A stretch of 61,998 bases of DNA from Quinella sp. 1Q7 (GTDB lineage Bacteria > Bacillota > Negativicutes > Selenomonadales > Selenomonadaceae). Position 1 is the stretch's first letter. Each line of letters begins with the position of its first letter. The DNA lies in the NCBI GenBank assembly GCA_015206805.1, contig JADEZP010000002.1, positions 1 through 61,998 on the forward strand, written 5' to 3'. The position numbers were made by a program, and so were the translations under genes. The notes beneath the pieces were generated by a model. It saw only the letters and a program-made list of their open reading frames with translations, was not told the DNA's origin and ran no database searches. This document shows positions 56,105 to 61,998 of the stretch, piece by piece.

Positions 56105-56901
56105 AATTTCCGCCGCCGCCTAAGCCGCCTGCCGAACATAAAATTATCGCGTCGCTCACGTCGTGGACAAAACGTATCGGCACGGCTCACTTGGCAATTC
56201 AAACGATACTCAATCAGACGCGCCGACCCGACTTGACGGTTTTGTATCTGGCGGACGAAGAATTTCCGCGCCGCGAAAAAAATTTGCCGCGTGAACTGCT
56301 TGCGTTGCGTTCGGAGCGTTTCGAGATACGTTGGACGAAAAATATCCGCCCGTACAAAAAGCTGATACCCGCGCTGAAAGATTTTCCCGACGACATAATC
56401 ATCACGTTCGACGACGACATTTTTTATCGTGCGGAAGTCGTCGAGCGGCTTTTAATCGGTTATCTCGCGGAGCCGAATTGCATTCAATGTCACCGCGCAA
56501 CGACGGTTTCTTTGACTGATTCGGGCGACGTGAAATTTTCTGCCCTGTCGTATGACAAGCCCGCGTATTGCCACAAATTTACGGGCGTCGGAGGAGTTTT
56601 GTATCCGCCGCATTATTTGGACGATAAAATTTTCGACGAAAAAACTTTTATGCGACTTGCCCCGACAAATGATGACGTGTGGTTTTGGGCGCAAACACTG
56701 CTTAACGGGCGGCGCGTCAACGTCGTGCCGAATAATATCGACGCGCTCAATTACATTCCCGACACGCAGAATGTCGGCTTGTTCCACGAAAACGACGGCG
56801 ATAAAAAATTGACGCTCTCTTACGTGGAAAACGTTTTGAACGCGTACCCCGTGTTGCGCGACATTTTGCGATATGAACAGCGGCTTGCCGAGGGCGATTG
56901 A
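56077..56901 (+). CDS. Glycosyltransferase-like domain, possibly 3' part of a fusion
   Basis: The frame matches a glycosyltransferase of the type found in capsule and LPS loci: IIASLTSWTKRIGTAHLAIQ, ILNQTRRPDLTVLYLADEEF, YKKLIPALKDFPDDIIITFD, and a DDDIFY metal motif. No SD lies before the GTG at 56077 or the ATG at 56092. The frame is open upstream to and through the C9 tract (PPPIHIDNTVDYRVRKKF). It is therefore probably translated mainly as the C-terminal part of a fusion with the TupA-like protein when the tract has 10 C. As sequenced, expression should be low. The donor and acceptor are unknown. Confidence 0.75.
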   Translation: MRKKFMHEVKFPPPPKPPAEHKIIASLTSWTKRIGTAHLAIQTILNQTRRPDLTVLYLADEEFPRREKNLPRELLALRSERFEIRWTKNIRPYKKLIPALKDFPDDIIITFDDDIFYRAEVVERLLIGYLAEPNCIQCHRATTVSLTDSGDVKFSALSYDKPAYCHKFTGVGGVLYPPHYLDDKIFDEKTFMRLAPTNDDVWFWAQTLLNGRRVNVVPNNIDALNYIPDTQNVGLFHENDGDKKLTLSYVENVLNAYPVLRDILRYEQRLAEGD

Positions 56902-56924
56902 TTTAAAATTTCCGGAGGGATTCG

Positions 56925-58580
56925 ATGGCGTGGAGTTACGAAGCCGAATTGCGGGCGCGGCTTGAGCGCGAACAAAATTTTGTCGGCGACTGCGGCGGGC
57001 ACCTGCGATTTGCATTGGCGTACCCGAATTCGTATCGCGTCGGCATGTCGAACTTGGGCATTCACATAATTTACGGGCTGCTGAATTCGCGGCGGGATGT
57101 CGCGTGCGAAAGATTTTTCCTGCCCGAAGCGTCGACGCTCGAAAAAATTTCCCGCGCAAATGTCCCGCTGTTGAGTCTCGAAACGCAAACGCCGCTCCAA
57201 AAATTTCAGGTCGTCGGATTCGCCGTAAGCTTTGAGCCGGATTATTTCAATGTCGTCAAAATGCTCAAGCTCGGCAAAATAAATCCGCGCTCAAGCGAAC
57301 GAACGGACCTTGACCCGATAATCATTGCGGGCGGACCGTGCGCCACGTTCAATCCCGCGCCGCTTGCCGAAATTTTCGACGCGTTTGTTGTCGGCGAGGG
57401 CGAAGTCATTTTGCCGCCGCTGATCGACGAAATTATCGCGACGGAACATTTGCCGCGCAGTCAACGGCTGGAGCGATTGTCACGACTTGCGGGCGTTTAC
57501 GTGCCGAAATTTCCGCGACGCGTCGCACGGCAATGGCTGACGGATTTGGACTCGTCCCCCGCCCACTCGACAATCCTCACCGACGACGCCGAATTTAACA
57601 TGTATCTGCTGGAGACGGCTCGCGGCTGCGGACGACACTGCCGATTTTGCATGGCGGGCTATTGCTTTCGTAAACCGCGCAACCGTTCGTTGGACGTGCT
57701 CAAAAAAAATATCGCCGACGCAAAAAAATTCGGCAAGAAAATCGGCTTGATGGGCGCGGCAATTTCCGATTACCCGCAAATCGACGCGCTGTGCAAATTC
57801 ATTTCGGACGCGCGTTTGCAAATGTCGGTGGCGTCATTCCGCGCGGATTCGGTCACGGCGGAGCTTGTGCAGTCGTTGGCGGCAAGCGGTCTCAAAACGT
57901 TGACAATCGCGCCCGAAGTCGGCTCGGACAAAATGCGCGCCGTCGTCAACAAAGGACTCACGGAGGAAAATATTTTCACGGCGGTCGAACTCGGACTTAA
58001 ATCGAACATAAAAAATTTTCGGCTGTACTTCATGGTCGGCTTACCGTTTGAGGAGCTCGGCGACGTGGAGGCGATTGCGGAGCTGTCTGCGCGGGTGAAA
58101 AAATTTTGCGGCGGGCGATTGACGTTGAGCGTGAATCCGTTCGTGCCCAAGCCGTTTACGCCGTTTCAATGGGCACCGTTCGCGCAAAAAAAATATCTCG
58201 ACGCGGCGTTCAAACTTCTGCGCGGGGCATTGAAGTCGATTCGCGGCGTCGAAATAATTTCGGAGTCTGTGCGGTCGGCGCAGGTGCAGGCGATACTTGC
58301 ACGCGGCGACAGGGCACTTTCGCGGATTGTGGCGCAGTCGGAGTCGGTGCAGGACTTCCGCCAAAATTTCAAGGCGGCTGGTCTCGACGAGGACTTTTAC
58401 CTGCGCGGACGCGACTTCGACGAAAATTTGCCGTGGGATTTTTTGGAGCAGGGCTTCACGAAAAAATATCTGCTCGACGAATTCAAACGTGCCGCCGCGC
58501 TCAAATCAACGCCAAAATGTTTCGACGGCTGCACGCGTTGTGGCGTCTGCAAAGCTCACGGATTCGGAGGCGCGATATAA
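56925..58580 (+). CDS. B12-binding-type radical SAM protein (551 aa)
   Basis: The N-terminal part looks like a B12-binding-type domain (GHLRFALAYPNSYRVGMSNL, IIIAGGPCATFNPAPL). The radical SAM core has CX3CX2C at 235-242 (RGCGRHCRFCMAGY). The C-terminus has a second Cys cluster (CFDGCTRCGVC), as in the uncharacterised TIGR03960-like family. The reaction is unknown. The start follows CGGAGG. The 3' end overlaps the convergent GT11-GT2 gene by 25 bp. Confidence 0.85.
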   Translation: MAWSYEAELRARLEREQNFVGDCGGHLRFALAYPNSYRVGMSNLGIHIIYGLLNSRRDVACERFFLPEASTLEKISRANVPLLSLETQTPLQKFQVVGFAVSFEPDYFNVVKMLKLGKINPRSSERTDLDPIIIAGGPCATFNPAPLAEIFDAFVVGEGEVILPPLIDEIIATEHLPRSQRLERLSRLAGVYVPKFPRRVARQWLTDLDSSPAHSTILTDDAEFNMYLLETARGCGRHCRFCMAGYCFRKPRNRSLDVLKKNIADAKKFGKKIGLMGAAISDYPQIDALCKFISDARLQMSVASFRADSVTAELVQSLAASGLKTLTIAPEVGSDKMRAVVNKGLTEENIFTAVELGLKSNIKNFRLYFMVGLPFEELGDVEAIAELSARVKKFCGGRLTLSVNPFVPKPFTPFQWAPFAQKKYLDAAFKLLRGALKSIRGVEIISESVRSAQVQAILARGDRALSRIVAQSESVQDFRQNFKAAGLDEDFYLRGRDFDENLPWDFLEQGFTKKYLLDEFKRAAALKSTPKCFDGCTRCGVCKAHGFGGAI

Positions 58581-60232
58581 AATAATTCGGACATAAAAAC
58601 GACTTCATCTGTTTGAATCATCGCGTTGACCGTGAACTGCAACTTGGCGTCGCGCCCGTCAAGCCGTTCATTGAATCGGAGCGCGTTGCCCGTCAAAAAT
58701 TCTCGCTTGAAAATATCCGTGCCGATAAATTCGCAACAATAGTTGTCCGCCAAAATTTTCAGGAACATTGCTCGACTGTAAGTGACGCCGTAAATTTTAT
58801 GTATCAGCGCGGGCAACTGCAAGTTCCGAATTTTTGTTTCGTCGGCGACAAGATTACGTTCGGGCTTGAGCGTTACGCGCAGGACGCCTTCAAGCCCGTC
58901 GAATGCGCGTTCGGTCTCCTTGACAAATTTTTTGCCCGCGTCGTCCGTGATATTGCCGTCGTCACTTTCGCGCAGGTGAGCAAACGAGTGCGTCACGTCC
59001 GCCACAATCCGTTCGTTGGCAAGATAAATTCTCGTCAGCGCGTCGGGCAAAAGTTTGTCGTCGCCGCGCAGAAACATCACGAACTTGCCCTGCGCGGCAT
59101 CAAGCGCGATATTCCATGCGGCACCGTCTTGAACACGTTCAAACAATTTTATGAGCGTTACATTTTCGTGAGCGGCGACATTTTGACAGAGCTCGCGGCT
59201 GCCGTCGGTCGAGGCGTTGTCGACGATTATCAGTTCGTAATATTTGTAATCCTGCGCGAAAATGCTGTCGAACGTTTCGCGGAGCGTGGCGACATTATCA
59301 TTAACGACCATAAGCAACGAAAAATACGGTCGCATATTGACGGCAGGTTGATTGTCGGCGTCGAAGGGCACGCGAATCCACTTGTCGGACTCCAGCGGAG
59401 AATTTTCGTTGCGTTGTGCGGAAAAGTGCCGGTAAGATTTTTTCGTGCCGACGATGTCTGACGGAATGGGCACGAAAATTTTTTTGTTCGGATTATGATT
59501 GAGCCACGCCGCCCACCAACTGAAAGTGCTGTTGGCAATGACGTTGTGTTGACACGAGCTCATCAAGCGAAACTCCTCCATGTCCGTCAAACCGTCGCCC
59601 GCAACAAATTCCGTCGGCGCGTCGAAGTGAAAATTTTCCTTGCACCAGTTGAGATCGTTTGAGAAAACGAACACCGTTATGTTCGGATGCTGTCGTTTGA
59701 GCTGATTGATACAGTCGCGATAATATTCGTGCGGCAAAAGCATAAACTCCGACCTTTTGGTAAAAATCGGATTGTACGTAAAATCTCCGTGGCGCACGTG
59801 AACAGATACCGAACACTGCGCGGCAGAAATTTTTTCCTGCCAAAGCCGCGCCGTCGCACCGAGCGGTTGCCGAAACGTGAACTCCTGCCGCAAATCGTCG
59901 GCAATGTCCGCAAAGTAACGCTCATCTTCCCACGAGCCGTACAGGTAAACATTGTCGGGACAATCCAACACTTCGGGCATAAAAATTTGTGTGTTACGTT
60001 CAATCACCCACCGATCCTGCGGAATGCGTTTCGCAACGTGATAATAGTCGTCGCGGGTCATACGATATTCGCGCAGATTGAAGGCGGGCAACACGTAAGA
60101 ATAGTAGCGATATTTTTCGTAAAACTCCACGTTGAGTTCAAGGTCGGTGCCCAACTTGTCCGCCAAGCGACGCCCCGTCGCGTATTGGTAAAGTTGGTTG
60201 CCGATGCCGCCCGTCAAGTAAACGCTTATCAT
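58556..60232 (-). CDS. Bifunctional GT11 fucosyltransferase-like / GT2 glycosyltransferase (558 aa)
   Basis: Residues 1-295 match GT11 alpha-1,2-fucosyltransferases (LTGGIGNQLYQYATGRRLAD at the N-terminus, the HVRHGD motif at 145-150, FVFSNDLNWCKENF, and NSTFSWWAAWLNHNP). Residues about 305-558 form a GT2 domain (YFSLLMVVNDNVATLRETFD, YYELIIVDNASTDGSRELC, GKFVMFLRGDDKLL). Two sugars may be added in sequence to a surface glycan. It is a paralogue of the gene directly upstream. The SD is GGAGAT. The 13-nt gap to the upstream gene implies one operon. Confidence 0.88.
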   Translation of the reverse strand: MISVYLTGGIGNQLYQYATGRRLADKLGTDLELNVEFYEKYRYYSYVLPAFNLREYRMTRDDYYHVAKRIPQDRWVIERNTQIFMPEVLDCPDNVYLYGSWEDERYFADIADDLRQEFTFRQPLGATARLWQEKISAAQCSVSVHVRHGDFTYNPIFTKRSEFMLLPHEYYRDCINQLKRQHPNITVFVFSNDLNWCKENFHFDAPTEFVAGDGLTDMEEFRLMSSCQHNVIANSTFSWWAAWLNHNPNKKIFVPIPSDIVGTKKSYRHFSAQRNENSPLESDKWIRVPFDADNQPAVNMRPYFSLLMVVNDNVATLRETFDSIFAQDYKYYELIIVDNASTDGSRELCQNVAAHENVTLIKLFERVQDGAAWNIALDAAQGKFVMFLRGDDKLLPDALTRIYLANERIVADVTHSFAHLRESDDGNITDDAGKKFVKETERAFDGLEGVLRVTLKPERNLVADETKIRNLQLPALIHKIYGVTYSRAMFLKILADNYCCEFIGTDIFKREFLTGNALRFNERLDGRDAKLQFTVNAMIQTDEVVFMSELFYIAPPNP

Positions 60233-60245
60233 AAAATCATCTCCG

Positions 60246-61775
60246 TTAAGTCAGGTATTGTTCATTCGGCTCAATGTAAAGCAAATCCGGCGTGAAAAAA
60301 AGTTCCTCGCTGAAAAGTACCGCATTGACGACAAACGGCAATTCCACGTCGCAGACGGCGTTTTCATTGAAGCGCAGGGAATTTTTCAGCAGGAAGTCGC
60401 GGCGAAAAAATTTCGTACCGAGCAACAGATTAAAAGCCTGCGTGCTCATTGCCAAAAGCTTGTTCGGCAGGTCATCGCTTTTTATAATTTGTGGCGCGTC
60501 CGGAGATTTAAATTGCTCGTCGACGCAGTGAGAAAATTTTTTGTCCGCGATATCGTCAACAATCATGTTACCTTCGGGATTTTCTTTGAGCCATTGCACG
60601 GAACAAATTACATCCGCCGATTGCGACAAATACATCTTGCACAAAAAATGAACAGTCTCCTTGGAAATGCAGTCGTTGCCGCGCAAAAACATAACGAATT
60701 TGCCGCGCGCGTGTTCAAGTCCGAAATTCCACGCCGCCGCCTTGCCAACGCGATTTTCCGAAGTTATGAGCGTAACTTTTCGATTCGACGCGGCTTGTCG
60801 GCAAAGGTCAGCCGTGCCGTCGGTGGAGGCGTCGTCAATCAGAATCAGCTCGTAATCTTTGAACGTCTGATTTAAAATGTTCGTCAGCAACAACGGCAAA
60901 GTCGCGGCGTTATTGCTGGCATAAACAATTATCGACAGGAGCGGCTCGGTCTCGTCGAAAAGCATATCGTAATTCACGGGAACTTTCGTCCAGCTCGCGG
61001 GAATTCCGTTATTCCACAAACCGCTGCGTGCCCACGGGTCGGGCGCGAAAACTTTTTTGTTCGGATTATGATTGAGCCACGCCGCCCACCAACTGAAAGT
61101 GCTGTTGGCAATGACGTTGTGTTGACAGGTGCTCATCAAGTAAAGTTCTTCAACGTCCGTAAGCCCGTCGCCCGTCACGAATTCAATCGGCACTCCGAAA
61201 CGAAAATTTTCCCTGCACCAGTTGAGGTCGTCCGAAAAAACGAACAGCTTTATGTTTGAATGCTCACGCTTGAGGCGGTCAATACAGTCGCGATAATATT
61301 TGAGCGGCAGGACGGCGAACGTCGCGTTTATCGGATTGTAGATAAAATCTCCGTGGCGCACGTGAACAGATACCGAACACTGCGCGGCAGAAATTTTTTC
61401 GCGCCAACGTTGAGCCGTCGCGCCGAGCGATTGTCTTAGCGTGAACTCCCTGCGCAATTCGTCGGCAACGTCCGCAAAATATTCTTCGTGCTGCCAATAA
61501 CCGTAAAGCCAAACGTTGTCGGGACAATCCAACACTTCGGGCATGAAGTCGCCGCCGTCCCGCTCCAAAATTTTTTTTGCGCGCTGAATTTCGTCGGGCG
61601 TCGCAACGGTCGCCGTTATGTTGAATTGATCCAACGCATACGAACGTAAATTGTCGACGGCATAATAAGTTGTGTCCAATTTTAGTTGCGTTTTATGTTT
61701 GCGGGCAAGCCGAAGTCCCGCCGCGTATTGGTAAAGTTGGTTGCCGATGCCGCTTATGATGTACGAAATTATCAT
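60246..61775 (-). CDS. Bifunctional GT11 fucosyltransferase-like / GT2 glycosyltransferase (509 aa)
   Basis: Same two-domain layout as its downstream neighbour: GT11 part with SGIGNQLYQYAAGLRLARKH, HVRHGDFIYNPINA and NSTFSWWAAWLNHNP; GT2 part with LLSIIVYASNNAATLPLLLT, YELILIDDASTDGTADLC and GKFVMFLRGNDC. The shared stretches point to tandem duplication, while the GT2 halves have diverged more, consistent with different donors or linkages. The start at 61775 is chosen over an upstream frame start because GGGAGATGA precedes it. Its ATG overlaps the stop of the cupin gene by four bases. Confidence 0.88.
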   Translation of the reverse strand: MIISYIISGIGNQLYQYAAGLRLARKHKTQLKLDTTYYAVDNLRSYALDQFNITATVATPDEIQRAKKILERDGGDFMPEVLDCPDNVWLYGYWQHEEYFADVADELRREFTLRQSLGATAQRWREKISAAQCSVSVHVRHGDFIYNPINATFAVLPLKYYRDCIDRLKREHSNIKLFVFSDDLNWCRENFRFGVPIEFVTGDGLTDVEELYLMSTCQHNVIANSTFSWWAAWLNHNPNKKVFAPDPWARSGLWNNGIPASWTKVPVNYDMLFDETEPLLSIIVYASNNAATLPLLLTNILNQTFKDYELILIDDASTDGTADLCRQAASNRKVTLITSENRVGKAAAWNFGLEHARGKFVMFLRGNDCISKETVHFLCKMYLSQSADVICSVQWLKENPEGNMIVDDIADKKFSHCVDEQFKSPDAPQIIKSDDLPNKLLAMSTQAFNLLLGTKFFRRDFLLKNSLRFNENAVCDVELPFVVNAVLFSEELFFTPDLLYIEPNEQYLT

Positions 61776-61998
61776 TGAATCATCTCCCGCCAAATAATTT
61801 TGTCTTCAACCGTAATGTCGCGCCCGAATTGGACTTCGATAATTTTAAGCGGCTCGTCGGCAATGACAGTATGTTTCGTGCCGACGGGGATTGTCACGGT
61901 GTCGCCCGCGTGAACAATTTTTTCCGCGCCGTCAATGACAACCCGACCCGTGCCCGCAATGAAATTCCAGACCTCCGCGCGATGTTCGTGGCTGTGAT
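61772..61998 (-). CDS. Cupin-domain protein, C-terminal part (ManC/mannose-6-phosphate isomerase type)
   Basis: Partial: the 5' end lies beyond the window. The visible 75 residues form a cupin barrel end (HSHEHRAEVWNFIAGTGRVV, GDTVTIPVGTKHTVIADEPL, KIIEVQFGRDITVEDKIIW), close to the C-terminal isomerase domain of GDP-mannose pyrophosphorylase/phosphomannose isomerase. That would fit supply of GDP-fucose via GDP-mannose for the two fucosyltransferase-like proteins downstream. A stand-alone cupin is also possible. Confidence 0.75.
   Translation of the reverse strand, partial: HSHEHRAEVWNFIAGTGRVVIDGAEKIVHAGDTVTIPVGTKHTVIADEPLKIIEVQFGRDITVEDKIIWREMIQ

Overview
The window looks like a chromosomal segment of a flagellated, diderm Firmicute of the class Negativicutes (Selenomonadales-like). 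The main reasons are an outer-membrane porin with an N-terminal SLH domain (OmpM/Mep45 type), a flagellar P-ring gene (flgI, needed only where there is an outer membrane), a YvyF-like flagellar operon protein, and Firmicute-like Shine-Dalgarno sequences. The genus cannot be fixed from sequence alone.

Region 1 (1-39.1 kb) is an array of giant paralogous GLUG-repeat proteins with RTX-like C-termini: a partial one at the left edge, one of 5207 aa, one of 2206 aa, one of 1824 aa, a frameshifted one of about 1950 codons, and one of about 526 aa. Most units repeat the same cassette of terminator, TTGACA promoter, strong SD and an N-terminal FDLQRFD motif. None has a Sec signal peptide, and the C-termini suggest type I secretion. 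flgI and flgJ sit between two of these units. Two units (29.8 kb and 37.5 kb) carry a C9 or C8 tract a few codons after the start, behind two staggered ATGs on one SD. Their promoters also share a perfect palindrome between -35 and -10. This looks like a slipped-strand translational switch with three states (strong, weak, off).

Region 2 (39.1-43.9 kb, minus strand) holds a PPP-type phosphatase fused to a low-molecular-weight tyrosine phosphatase, a degenerate PPP-like paralogue, and three Sel1-like or TPR-like proteins.

Region 3 (44-53.4 kb) holds a WYL regulator, an SLH porin coupled by an ATGA overlap to a membrane-anchored SLH protein, meaB, a YvyF-like protein, a TPR-glycosyltransferase followed directly by an unusually short uvrA, and a small zinc-ribbon protein.

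Region 4 (53.4-62 kb) holds a 50-bp tandem repeat, tRNA-Gly(CCC), a short flagellin, and surface-glycan genes. These are a TupA-like ATP-grasp protein separated from a glycosyltransferase by a third poly-C tract (C9), a radical SAM protein, two tandem GT11-GT2 fusion proteins, and a partial cupin. The three poly-C tracts are the only C or G runs of eight or more that I found, and all three decide a reading frame. Together they suggest that surface proteins and surface glycans are varied by the same mechanism.
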